Assembly (NCBI GenBank): GCA_043789035.1
Contig: JAYWIG010000020.1
Coordinates: 1 to 20,687 of the forward strand
DNA from: JAYWIG01 sp043789035
GTDB lineage: Bacteria > Pseudomonadota > Gammaproteobacteria > Burkholderiales > Burkholderiaceae_E
Reading direction: 5' to 3'
Length of the DNA: 20,687 nt
Below are positions 7,157-14,949 of the stretch, one piece after another; within the stretch, counting starts at the first letter, position 1; each line of letters begins with the position of its first letter. A program made the position numbers and the translations under genes. The notes beneath the pieces are model-generated. The model saw nothing but the letters and a program-made list of their open reading frames with translations. It had not been told where the DNA came from and ran no database searches.

Positions 7157-7908
7157 GCGCGAAGAGCCTCTAACTCAGCATCGGTTGTTGCCACAAGCCA
7201 CTGCTTAGCTTGCTTAGCAATGATTTGGTTATGTTCTCTGAAGGGGCCCAACGCCGCAGCTTTTGTCCAAGTTACCGGGCCTGCCCGACTTGTTTTTGCC
7301 GATGGCGCGCCAACGAGAATTGCATAAGGGGCTAAAACGATGGAAACAAAAGGCTTAGGTGGTTTTGATTGGACTCGCCAATCGATGAAGGGAGACTCAC
7401 AGATTAATAGTGGCGTTGGAAAGCCGTACACGACGCTGAAATCGTACATCGTCATTTGCTCTCGAAGTGGCATATACTGTTTTCGAACGTCGTTAAATAT
7501 CGCATCTCGAATTTCTTCGTCGAACATGGCGTCCTCAAAGTACCGGGTATGCGCCTCTTTAGCCTGCTTTTGGTAAGCACAACGTATAGCAATGTCGACA
7601 CATTCTTGCACTACCCTTTGTACGTCAGCCGGTAGACCAGCCTCTGCAGGCTCGCCTAACTGCGCAGCGCGTAGAAACTTAGCGAGCGCGGCTTCGTGCA
7701 TCACAGGTGGTGATTGGGTCGTGGCGGTATCGTCTTTCGCTAGTGACACGTAGAAAGGAAGTTCGGCGGCAAAGCTTGCCTTCTTACCTTCGTCGAATTT
7801 CAGCTCATCGGCCTGCCTATCAAGATAGCGAGTGCCGATGTGGCCGTGCTCCCAAAGCCAATTTTTAAGGAATGGCCGCAGGGGATGAATAGGATTGCTT
7901 TCACTCAT
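7153..7908 (-). CDS. Unrecognised 251-aa protein between the DUF938 gene and sbcB
   Basis: I do not recognise this family with confidence. The protein is soluble, with no signal peptide or clear membrane helix. The N-terminus (HPLRPFLKNWLWEHGHIGTR) is rich in aromatic and basic residues. The middle is helical and charged. The C-terminal part, LLICESPFID ... VSIVLAPYAILVG ... FREHNQIIAKQAKQWLVAT, faintly resembles the end of DUF4238-type proteins, which place an acidic/Ser-Pro segment, a beta strand with LSP/LAP, and an Asn-containing helix in this order; this is a guess from pattern only. The ATG start overlaps the DUF938 stop by 8 bp and its stop overlaps the sbcB start (ATGA), so it is a genuine translated gene and coupled to a nuclease gene. 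Confidence 0.8.
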   Translation of the reverse strand: MSESNPIHPLRPFLKNWLWEHGHIGTRYLDRQADELKFDEGKKASFAAELPFYVSLAKDDTATTQSPPVMHEAALAKFLRAAQLGEPAEAGLPADVQRVVQECVDIAIRCAYQKQAKEAHTRYFEDAMFDEEIRDAIFNDVRKQYMPLREQMTMYDFSVVYGFPTPLLICESPFIDWRVQSKPPKPFVSIVLAPYAILVGAPSAKTSRAGPVTWTKAAALGPFREHNQIIAKQAKQWLVATTDAELEALRA

Positions 7909-8515
7909 TCCACACCCACACTAGTAATCGATTATTGGATGGCATTTCAACATCTTTCTGTAGTGTCAGTCCGTGGGAGGCTGCTAGAGCGTTGATCGCT
8001 TCGAAATCACGAATGCCGCTATTCGGGTCGCGCTCTTTCAACGACGCGTCGAACCTGGCATTGCTCGGGGAGGTGAATTGATGGTTATAGTTGTACGGGC
8101 CATAAAAGCAAACAAATGCGCCTGGCATCACTGCTTGCGCAATATGCATGAACAAACGTTGTACTTCCAGCCAAGAAATGATGTGTACCGTGTTGGCGTT
8201 AAACACCGCGTCGAATTTACCGACTGGCCATACCGGATCGTTCACATCAAGCGTCAACGGCGCTACGACATTTGGTAGGTTTGCTTCAGTAAGCCAAGCC
8301 TGAATACCATCAATGTTTTGTTGTACGTCACTGGTTTGCCAAGTGAGGTAGGGCAAAAGGGCACCGAAATACACGGCATGTTGGCCCGTACCGCTGGCTA
8401 CTTCTAACACTCGCTGGCGGTCACTTAGTACGTCTTTCAAAACATCAAAAATGGGCTGCTTATTTAGCTCGCAAGCTTGAGAGAAAGGTTTGATGAATGT
8501 GTTCTTGCCTAGCAT
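7901..8515 (-). CDS. DUF938 family SAM-dependent methyltransferase-like protein
   Basis: This 204-aa cytoplasmic protein is of the DUF938 family, which has a Rossmann-like class I methyltransferase fold; the substrate of this family is not established. Family hallmarks seen are PFSQACELNKQPI (residues 10-22), motif I VLEVASGTGQHAVYF (36-50), the acidic strand-2 region WQTSDVQQNIDGI, NANTVHIISW and the family-typical FYGPYNYNHQFTSPSNARFD, plus DPNSGIRDFEAI near the end. The start is ATG 8515; no strong ribosome-binding site is visible and no other Met precedes PFSQAC. It is the first gene of the operon DUF938 - unknown - sbcB - deiminase and is transcribed divergently from the FrnE-like gene. 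Confidence 0.93.
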   Translation of the reverse strand: MLGKNTFIKPFSQACELNKQPIFDVLKDVLSDRQRVLEVASGTGQHAVYFGALLPYLTWQTSDVQQNIDGIQAWLTEANLPNVVAPLTLDVNDPVWPVGKFDAVFNANTVHIISWLEVQRLFMHIAQAVMPGAFVCFYGPYNYNHQFTSPSNARFDASLKERDPNSGIRDFEAINALAASHGLTLQKDVEMPSNNRLLVWVWNE

Positions 8516-8604
8516 GTGGGCATTGTAGCTGGGGTAATGGGCATAAAATGGCCTATGTCGACAACCCAGCGAATACCCTCTGGAATGCGAAAAAGGACTA
8601 AACC

Positions 8605-9276
8605 ATGACTACCCCTCTTAAGATTGATTTTGTATCAGATATAGCCTGCCCATGGTGTGCCGTGGGTTTAGGTGCACTGGAGAAGGCCATCGAAAATATC
8701 GGGCCGTCCTTGAAAACGGAGATTCATTTTCAACCGTTTCAACTGAACCCCGCCATGCCGCCTGAAGGCCAGGACATTACCGAGCACTTAACGCAAAAGT
8801 ACGGCTCGACGGCTGCTCAGCAAGAACAAACCTACGCGATGATTCGCCAACGCGGTGCCGAGGTTGGCTTTGATTTTCGGTTAGGTGGGCGAGGGCGTAC
8901 TTGGAACACATTCGATTGCCATCGCTTACTCCATTGGGGTGCCAGTTTAGGTAACGATGCAAACGGTGTCAGCATTCAAGCCAAACTTAAACGGGCAATG
9001 TTAAAGAGTTACTTTACTGAGGGCGAGAACCCAGCATCTCGTGAATCACTTTTAAGGGTGATCAACGAACTTGGCCTCGATGCGAAACGTGCGACAGAAA
9101 TTCTTGATTCCGATGAATACACGGCCGAGGTGCGAGCGCGCCAACGCTTTTATTCCGAGAACAACATTAACTCGGTACCTGCGGTGATCATCAATGACCA
9201 GTACCTGATTTCAGGTGGGCAACCCGTAGAAGCCTTCGAGAAGGCGCTTAGGCAGATTGCAAGCGAAAGCGTTTAA
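8605..9276 (+). CDS. DsbA-family oxidoreductase, FrnE-like
   Basis: This 223-aa thioredoxin-fold protein has the active-site motif CPWC (residues 15-18) right after the first strand, a helical insertion (about residues 60-170) and the cis-proline at P192 in NSVPAVIIN. These features and the FQPFQLNP, GRTWNTFDCHRLLHW and ISGGQP segments mark the FrnE subgroup of the DsbA family. No signal peptide is present, so it probably works in the cytoplasm as a thiol-disulfide oxidoreductase/isomerase; FrnE relatives are linked to polyketide synthesis and oxidative stress, but the partner here is unknown. AAGGA (8593-8597) lies 7 nt before the ATG. The gene stands alone and its TAA stop overlaps that of the convergent PIN gene by 4 bp. 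Confidence 0.93.
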   Translation: MTTPLKIDFVSDIACPWCAVGLGALEKAIENIGPSLKTEIHFQPFQLNPAMPPEGQDITEHLTQKYGSTAAQQEQTYAMIRQRGAEVGFDFRLGGRGRTWNTFDCHRLLHWGASLGNDANGVSIQAKLKRAMLKSYFTEGENPASRESLLRVINELGLDAKRATEILDSDEYTAEVRARQRFYSENNINSVPAVIINDQYLISGGQPVEAFEKALRQIASESV

Positions 9277-9797
9277 GCAGGGAATCGAAGTTGGGAGAAT
9301 TGTCGCCCAGCATGAATGGCTCGCCGCTCAATATCGGCAGCATTTTCTATCCAACCGTTTTGCTCCAAAAATATGAGAAATGCCCTCGTACTCACCTTTT
9401 GGCAGCCTGAGGGCACGAAGAAAGTATTGTTAGCAATTGCGTGGTCTTCAAACAGTAGAACTGCATCCTGAGCTGTCGGAAGCAATGCAAACTTGCTTAA
9501 AGTTTCTTGGATAGCTTGTTCGCCTAAATGTGCTTTTTTACTTGGGTTCTGTGAATGCTCAGCAAAGGTGTGGGTAGAAATGATTTGGACGTTAGATCCC
9601 TGCGCCCAAAAGCCAAGTTTCTCGCTAGTTGGCGTTATGTTTCGAGTTACTTCGTGCAAGACCATATCTACGATCGCGACTTGCCAACCAGGTTTGAACA
9701 ACAAGTCCAAAGCATCCGCGTAAGCCAGCGTAATTAGTGGCCCGGCATCTGGTAATAGCGTTACATTCTCATGGGAAATAGCCATTCTGTCTGACAC
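9273..9797 (-). CDS. PIN-domain protein, probable toxin of a type II toxin-antitoxin pair
   Basis: The protein has 174 aa from the GTG start. The acidic residues expected for a PIN-fold RNase are in place: D17 in LLPDAGPLITLAYADALDLL, E49 in VLHEV, E93 in GEQAIQ and D118 in LLFEDHAIAN. The DAGPLI...LDLL opening is like the DUF3368 branch of PIN proteins. Such toxins cut RNA with divalent metal ions. The GTG start (9797-9795) shares a base with the TAG stop of the antitoxin gene; an alternative ATG lies at 9785 (MAISHEN), which still keeps the whole domain. The C-terminal tail (RRAIHAGRQFSQLRFP) is basic. It follows its antitoxin directly and converges on the FrnE-like gene with a 4-bp overlap of the stops. 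Toxic activity is inferred from family and context. Confidence 0.83.
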   Translation of the reverse strand: MSDRMAISHENVTLLPDAGPLITLAYADALDLLFKPGWQVAIVDMVLHEVTRNITPTSEKLGFWAQGSNVQIISTHTFAEHSQNPSKKAHLGEQAIQETLSKFALLPTAQDAVLLFEDHAIANNTFFVPSGCQKVSTRAFLIFLEQNGWIENAADIERRAIHAGRQFSQLRFPA

Positions 9798-10180
9798 TAC
9801 CGTTTCGAGATGCGCGGCTTAGTAGTTGGAAGAGTTGGCAGGGAGTTCAATCCTTGCACCATGGCAACCGTGGTTGAATCAGCTAACCGAGGCATTGGTA
9901 GGCGCGCTTGAGCCATAAGCAAAAATAGGTCCTCGAAACTTTCAATTCCAAGATGATCCATAGCTGTTTGAGCGTTGCATTGGCCAAGCGAGAATGCCAG
10001 TAAATTGGGGTAGTTTTGGTTGCCCGAGGCTTGCGCGTTTTCGAAAGTTTCCACGAGATACCTTAACTCTGCATTGAACAATGCGTTGATTGAAGTATCG
10101 TTTTGTGCGGCCACAACTTTGGCACGGCGCAGTAAAGTGCGGTCAACCGCCCCAGTGAAATTGACTGTATCGCTTGGCAT
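9797..10180 (-). CDS. Antitoxin: ribbon-helix-helix N-terminus with a UPF0175-like C-terminal segment
   Basis: In this 127-aa protein residues 5-45 (VNFTGAVDRTLLRRAKVVAA then NDTSINALFNAELRYLVE) have the beta-strand plus two-helix pattern of a ribbon-helix-helix DNA-binding domain. Residues about 65-97 (GQCNAQTAMDHLGIESFEDL then FLLMAQARLPMP) have the layout of the UPF0175/HTH antitoxin core, G-[KR]-[AS]-A-x-x-x-G-[MI]-S-x-x-x-F-L-x-L-x-x-x-x-x-P. The basic tail PTTKPRISKR probably contacts the toxin or nucleic acid. RHH antitoxins repress their own operon and block the toxin with the C-terminus. The ATG has a GAGGAA site (complement of 10189-10194) 8 nt upstream. It overlaps the PIN gene by one base. 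The C-terminal assignment is by pattern only. Confidence 0.78.
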   Translation of the reverse strand: MPSDTVNFTGAVDRTLLRRAKVVAAQNDTSINALFNAELRYLVETFENAQASGNQNYPNLLAFSLGQCNAQTAMDHLGIESFEDLFLLMAQARLPMPRLADSTTVAMVQGLNSLPTLPTTKPRISKR

Positions 10181-10183
10181 AAA

Positions 10184-10244
10184 GAGGTTTCCTCGGGGTT
10201 TTCAAAGTCCAAGAAAGTATTTTACACTTGTTTGTGTGTAATAC
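10184..10244 (-). promoter_or_regulatory. Control region of the toxin-antitoxin operon: inverted repeat and hairpin over the ribosome-binding site
   Basis: Upstream of the antitoxin start, the AT-rich stretch holds an imperfect inverted repeat GTATTTTACAC (10217-10227) / GTGTAATAC (10236-10244), a candidate operator for the ribbon-helix-helix protein. Closer to the gene, GAGG-TTT-CCTC (10184-10194) forms a small inverted repeat that includes the GAGGAA ribosome-binding site. No convincing -35/-10 pair was assigned. Confidence 0.45.
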
Positions 10245-10262
10245 ATATTTCGGTGTTAAAGG

Positions 10263-11495
10263 CTAGGCGGTTGCTATCTTTCGAACCACCACCTCTTCTT
10301 TAATTGGCAAGTTGATTACCGCTGCGGCCACCGATAAGACACCATCTGCAATCCACATCCAGTTGTAATTGCCGAAATGCTGAATCGAAAGGCCGCCTAG
10401 CCATGCTCCGAAGAAGCCGCCAATTTGGTGGCTAAACAAGGTAAGGCCAAAAAGCGTTGCAAGATAACGTGTGCCAAATAGTTTGCCTACTAAACCTGCC
10501 GTAGGTGGGACGGTAGCTAGCCATGTCATACCTAGTGCAATGGCGAAGATGTAAAAGGTGAGGGTGGTTTTGGCTGATATTGCATAGATAACGATAATCA
10601 CGGCGCGTGACAGGTACATCCAAAATAACAGGTATTTCATTCGATAAACATTACCCAATGCACCCGCACCTAAGCTACCTGCGATATTGGCTAAACCAAT
10701 CAACGCTAATACTGCTGCTGATACTGAAGGCGGCAGGCCACACAGGCCAATTTCTTGCGGCAGGTGTGTCACTAAAAACGCAATGTGAAAACCGCAGGTG
10801 AAAAAACCTGCATGTAAGCACCAGTAGCTCTTATCTTTAAACGCAATGCTTATTTGCGTTTTTAGCCCCATCTCAGCTGATGCGCCAGCGGCTGCTGCCC
10901 GACTACTAGATCTCTTTCGCAGAGGGAAAGCGAGCGGAATGCTAAGTAAAGATATTCCGGCCAAGATCCACATGGCTTTTACCCAGCCGAATGTGGTCAT
11001 ACAAAAATGAACAAAGGGGGCGAAGATGAATTGGCCGAAAGAGCCACCCGCATTAATCACACCCGATGCGAACGATCGCCGTTCTGGCGAAATATGTTGG
11101 GCGGTGGCCCCGATAAGTACGGAAAAGCTCCCTGCTCCTGCACCCGCTGCCCAAAGCACACCCATCGCCATAATAAAGCCGGATTTCGACTCGACTTGTG
11201 TGGTGAGAATCAGGCCTAGGGCAATGAGTATCGAGCCAACGACGATAACTTTTCCAGACCCATATTTATCCGCAATGGCACCAAATATGGGTTGGCTTGC
11301 ACCCCAGATAAACTGCCCAACAGCAAGCGCAAAACTTAGCGAAGCTAGCCCAATGCCCGTTGACGTATTCAGTGGCGAAAGGAATAAGCCGGTGCTTTGT
11401 CTTGCGCCCATGGTAATGGCAAGAATTGCAACCGCAGGAAGTACTAAGCCCCAGAAAGCGGTTTGTTTTGCAGAATTTGGTAGGGAGGCAGTCAT
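10263..11495 (-). CDS. MFS transporter, last gene of the transglutaminase / ATP-grasp cluster
   Basis: This 410-aa membrane protein has the length and hydrophobicity pattern of a 12-helix major facilitator. The loop 2-3 motif is GAIADKYGSGK (about residues 72-82). A basic, Ala-rich central loop (RKRSSSRAAAAGASAEMG, about residues 196-213) separates the two halves, and HQIGGFFGAWLGG in the second half resembles the monocarboxylate/oxalate-formate-type branch of bacterial MFS. The ATG start overlaps the TGA of the upstream transglutaminase gene (ATGA, 11492-11495) and there is no separate ribosome-binding site, so translation is probably coupled. The substrate is unknown; the coupling suggests it moves the product or substrate of the cluster (inference). 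No terminator hairpin is seen after the stop, before the toxin-antitoxin control region. Confidence 0.88.
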   Translation of the reverse strand: MTASLPNSAKQTAFWGLVLPAVAILAITMGARQSTGLFLSPLNTSTGIGLASLSFALAVGQFIWGASQPIFGAIADKYGSGKVIVVGSILIALGLILTTQVESKSGFIMAMGVLWAAGAGAGSFSVLIGATAQHISPERRSFASGVINAGGSFGQFIFAPFVHFCMTTFGWVKAMWILAGISLLSIPLAFPLRKRSSSRAAAAGASAEMGLKTQISIAFKDKSYWCLHAGFFTCGFHIAFLVTHLPQEIGLCGLPPSVSAAVLALIGLANIAGSLGAGALGNVYRMKYLLFWMYLSRAVIIVIYAISAKTTLTFYIFAIALGMTWLATVPPTAGLVGKLFGTRYLATLFGLTLFSHQIGGFFGAWLGGLSIQHFGNYNWMWIADGVLSVAAAVINLPIKEEVVVRKIATA

Positions 11496-12397
11496 AAAAA
11501 GGTAAATGAGTTTTCGAGTTCTGTCATGGTTACATTGACCGCGAGCGTTTGCGCTCCACCGCCTAGCATCACGCCTCGGATAATCGATACATCATAAAAG
11601 TCTCTGCCCCAGCCTAAAGTGACATGCTCCTGATTGACCATACAACAATTTGTCGGGTCGAAATCAACCCAGCCAATGCTCGGACAATAAACAGATACCC
11701 AAGCATGCGAGGCGTCAGCACCAATTAAGCGAGGTTTACCTGGCGCAGCGTGAGTCAGAATATAGCCACTGACATAACGACAAGCAAGACCGATGGCCCG
11801 TAAGCAGCCGATCATCAGATGAGCGAAATCTTGGCAAACTCCACGTTTTATCTTGAGTAATTCGCTCAACGGAGTGGAAATATCTGTCGCCTCTGCGTCG
11901 AAGGAAAATTCGGAGTAAATTCTGGATGTTAGATCAAAGGCAGATTCCAACACGCTACGCCCCGGTCGAAAGCTTATTCGTGCATAAGCATTGAGCTCTT
12001 CGCTTAAGGTGATATGTGTTGAAGTATACAAATACTTAGTGATCTCTAGTCGTGCAGCGTTCTCTGTCAAATGTATGCCATCCCTAGCCTGTTCCCATGG
12101 AACCGAATTAGCAATCAGCTCCTGGCCAGGCCTAGGCAGTATAGTAAGTGTTGATTCGGCTCGTACAAGCAAGTTCTGATGCGGTTCGCTCACGACGCAA
12201 TAGTTTGTATGGTTGCCAAAGTAGTCGATACCAACTTGCCGTTCGCTATCTGCCGGGTTAAGGGAGATTATGTGCGATTCGCATTGTTGAAACTGAAATG
12301 ATCTTGGCGTGAGATGCATCATCTTTTGGGACAACGCCACCGTAGCCGCATATTCATAGCGGGTTTCATGTATTACGTGAAAGCGCGCGCTGATCAT
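11492..12397 (-). CDS. Transglutaminase-like (papain-fold) protein with bacterial N-terminal beta domain
   Basis: This 301-aa cytoplasmic protein (no signal peptide) opens with the bacterial transglutaminase N-terminal domain (residues 1 to about 95; HVIHETRYEYAATVALSQKM), followed by a papain-like core with the triad Cys188 (GVCQDFAHL), His231 (DASHAWV) and Asp247 (WVDFDPTN). The end, GWGRDFYDVSIIRGVMLGGG followed by a short C-terminal tail, is typical of the COG1305 members found beside alpha-E/ATP-grasp genes. Family members may act as peptidases or amide transferases; no substrate is known for this branch. The ATG overlaps the stop of the ATP-grasp gene (ATGA, 12394-12397), and its own stop overlaps the MFS start, so it is co-translated with both. 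It is a second, short paralogue of the N-terminal half of the 1099-aa protein upstream. Confidence 0.94.
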   Translation of the reverse strand: MISARFHVIHETRYEYAATVALSQKMMHLTPRSFQFQQCESHIISLNPADSERQVGIDYFGNHTNYCVVSEPHQNLLVRAESTLTILPRPGQELIANSVPWEQARDGIHLTENAARLEITKYLYTSTHITLSEELNAYARISFRPGRSVLESAFDLTSRIYSEFSFDAEATDISTPLSELLKIKRGVCQDFAHLMIGCLRAIGLACRYVSGYILTHAAPGKPRLIGADASHAWVSVYCPSIGWVDFDPTNCCMVNQEHVTLGWGRDFYDVSIIRGVMLGGGAQTLAVNVTMTELENSFTFL

Positions 12398-14931
12398 TGC
12401 GTCACCATGTCGCGCGTAGCGGCTTGCTGATTGTCTGAAGCAATGCGACCAGAATAGCTAAAGAAAGTTGCTTCGAGGTGTTCTGCTAGCCGGTAAGAGG
12501 CTGAATGCACATTGCGCATCAAGGCAAGCAAGGTTTCACTTCCGGGGCTTAAGTCGTAGTTCGAATTTAAGCTCAGTAATTGTTGCAGCAACGGTTCAAT
12601 TAAATCGACGCCGCAGTCTCCGTGGTTCACTGAAATTCGTTTAAGCGATTTGATTAAGCCTTCGAGTTGAAAAAGTACTGAGCGCGGGTTGCTTTCGTCG
12701 AGCAGCAATAAGTCGAGTACAGGTAGCCATTGTGGCCTAGCCATGTAGCGCGACCTGTAGGTAATGATGCTATCGCCGAGTTCAAGAAGCCATTCGAGAT
12801 CGCTTTCAGAAGGCATAGAAAGTGCATGTTGAATTGCCGAACACATGTACTGCAAACGTTCGATGCGTCTACCAATCGAAAGGAAGCGCCAGCCGATATC
12901 GCGAGTCATGCCATCAAGCGTAAAGCCAGCCAGAGTCATCAATGAGACTGTGGCTTTGTCGAAAAGCGACATTGCGTCGCCTATTGAAATGTTGGCATTT
13001 GCGCTGGTGAGCTCTTGCAGCATTTGGTTCATTGATCGCCAATTGTCCGCAGATAGGCGCTCCCTTAAATTGAAGCCAAGCCGAAACAATTGCCGCATGT
13101 TGTAGCTTAAGCCAACTGCGTTCTCATCATGAAGTGAATTCAAGAGATTTTTCTCGATCATTCCGTCATCATGGCTTTTTACTAGCTCAGGACTGAGTAA
13201 GCCTTGAATTTCACATAGCGCAATGAGTGCCTGCCATGGCTCACCACGGTCATGAACGGGCAACGATAACAGGCGGTCGAAAGTGCACCGCATAAGGCGT
13301 GCCGTGTTATCGCAGCGCTCTGCATAGCGACCGAACCAAAACAAGTTCTCAACGGTTCGACTCGCTAATTGCGTTTCGCTTCGAACAATTTCTTGGCTGT
13401 CTTTTAGGTTGCTAACAAAGGTTGATTCACTAGCATAATTGTTTGCCAACACCCACGTGTCTTTGCTGCCTCCACCACGCTGCATAGAAATGACTCTGGC
13501 GTCAGGCCCCGTTGCCACCCGTGTCAAACCACCCGGCATAACAATATATCCATTTGGCGTTGCACAAGCGAAAAGTCGAATGCCAACGGCAGAAGGAGTA
13601 ATCGTTCCGGTTTTATTTTTCCATACTGGTGCTTGTGAAATTCTGACCAATTCCTGCGCTACATAGTTATGCGGTTTCGCGCGAAGGGTGGCAATGAATT
13701 CATTTTTTTCAGTTGTGCTGAGGTCTTCGCCAAAAATAGGTGTTTGGCGAAGCTGTGGAAAGCTTGGTTTAAAGACCAATTCGTCTATATGAGCTATGCT
13801 TTGTTCGAGTGCTGCAGGTTCTCCACACCACCAAGTTGCTACGGATGGCAGTTTCAATGATTCGCCTAAGAGCTGCCTGCAAAGCTTAGGTAAGAATCCT
13901 AAAAGCGCCCCCGATTCCAACAGGTTAGAGCCAAGACTATTGGCGATCAGAACTGTACCCCGCCTGGCCGCTTCTGTTAAGCCTGCTACCCCTAATGCGG
14001 AGTCGCTACGCAACTCTAACGGGTCGCAATAGTCATCATCAACTCGGCGCAATATGACGTGTACTCTTTGTAGACCTGAGAGTGTTTTTAACCAAACAAA
14101 ACCGTCTCGTACGGTAAGGTCTCCGCCTTGCACTAAGGCGATGCCGAGATAACGTGCAAGATAGGATTGTTCGTAAAATGTTTCGTTGTAGGGGCCTGGC
14201 GTGAGAATGACGATTAACGGCCTATCGCTATTGCTATCATGACCGCCTGGCGCTCTATGATTCAGCTGGCAAGCTCTACCCCAATAGCTCAGACTATCGC
14301 GCAATGCTGTGAAGAAACCTGCCATCCTTTGAACGTTTAACTCGCGAAATAATTCTGGAAACGTACGCGAAATGACTATTCGATTCTCCAGCGCATAGCC
14401 TGTGCCGGAGGGCGCTTGGGTTCTATCATTGACGGCCCACCATTGGCCATCGGTTGATCGCGCTATGTCGACTGCATAAGTGTGTAATGCAATACCGTCT
14501 TGCGTTTGTATACCGTGGCATGGCCTTAAGAAACCTTCGTGGCCATGAATAAGCGATGCGGGTAGATGCCCGTCGGCGAGCAGTTGCTGCTGCCCATAAA
14601 CATCGAGCAGCACTTTATTCATCAGCTGTGCCCGTTGAATCACGCCTGCTTCAATCGTTGCCCACTCGTCGGCTGGCAAGATCATTGGTACAACATCGAG
14701 ATCCCAAGGCCTATCTAAGCCTTGAGGGTCAGCATACACGTTATACGTTACGCCGTTTTCTCGCACATCACGCTCAACTTTGCGCACCCTGTGTTGCATT
14801 ACCGCGGGTGAAGCCGTACGTAGCGCTTCATGCATAGCTTGCCAATGTGGCCTGACTTGGCCACCTGCGTCAAACATTTCATTGTAGCGATCACCAGCCG
14901 TAGCGTAGGCTTTATAAATCGAATCACTCAT
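12394..14931 (-). CDS. Circularly permuted type 2 ATP-grasp ligase fused to an alpha-E domain
   Basis: The protein has 845 aa. Residues 1 to about 480 are the circularly permuted ATP-grasp (DUF404/DUF407) part: GVTYNVYADPQGLDRPWDLD, IQRAQLMNKVLLDVYG, PGPYNETFYEQSYLAR, and DDDYCDPLELRSDSALGVAG (about residues 298-317) with the acidic and basic residues expected for ATP and metal binding. Residues about 520-840 are the all-helical alpha-E domain (DUF403), starting at LASRTVENLFWFGRYAERCD. The two domains are often separate genes; here they form one chain. ATP-grasp enzymes join a carboxylate to an amine using ATP, so a peptide- or amide-forming role is proposed, with alpha-E as partner or regulator. 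It starts 18 nt after the DUF2126 gene with a poor ribosome-binding site and ends in an ATGA overlap with the next transglutaminase. Confidence 0.94.
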   Translation of the reverse strand: MSDSIYKAYATAGDRYNEMFDAGGQVRPHWQAMHEALRTASPAVMQHRVRKVERDVRENGVTYNVYADPQGLDRPWDLDVVPMILPADEWATIEAGVIQRAQLMNKVLLDVYGQQQLLADGHLPASLIHGHEGFLRPCHGIQTQDGIALHTYAVDIARSTDGQWWAVNDRTQAPSGTGYALENRIVISRTFPELFRELNVQRMAGFFTALRDSLSYWGRACQLNHRAPGGHDSNSDRPLIVILTPGPYNETFYEQSYLARYLGIALVQGGDLTVRDGFVWLKTLSGLQRVHVILRRVDDDYCDPLELRSDSALGVAGLTEAARRGTVLIANSLGSNLLESGALLGFLPKLCRQLLGESLKLPSVATWWCGEPAALEQSIAHIDELVFKPSFPQLRQTPIFGEDLSTTEKNEFIATLRAKPHNYVAQELVRISQAPVWKNKTGTITPSAVGIRLFACATPNGYIVMPGGLTRVATGPDARVISMQRGGGSKDTWVLANNYASESTFVSNLKDSQEIVRSETQLASRTVENLFWFGRYAERCDNTARLMRCTFDRLLSLPVHDRGEPWQALIALCEIQGLLSPELVKSHDDGMIEKNLLNSLHDENAVGLSYNMRQLFRLGFNLRERLSADNWRSMNQMLQELTSANANISIGDAMSLFDKATVSLMTLAGFTLDGMTRDIGWRFLSIGRRIERLQYMCSAIQHALSMPSESDLEWLLELGDSIITYRSRYMARPQWLPVLDLLLLDESNPRSVLFQLEGLIKSLKRISVNHGDCGVDLIEPLLQQLLSLNSNYDLSPGSETLLALMRNVHSASYRLAEHLEATFFSYSGRIASDNQQAATRDMVTQ

Positions 14932-14949
14932 CCGGAAGTCTCATAGACC

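Noticed and set aside
8523..8549. TTGTAG (8523-8528) and TAAAAT (8544-8549) as promoter of the FrnE-like gene
   Set aside because: The spacing of 15 bp is short and the -35 match is poor, so the divergent region 8516-8604 is only noted as likely to hold promoters.
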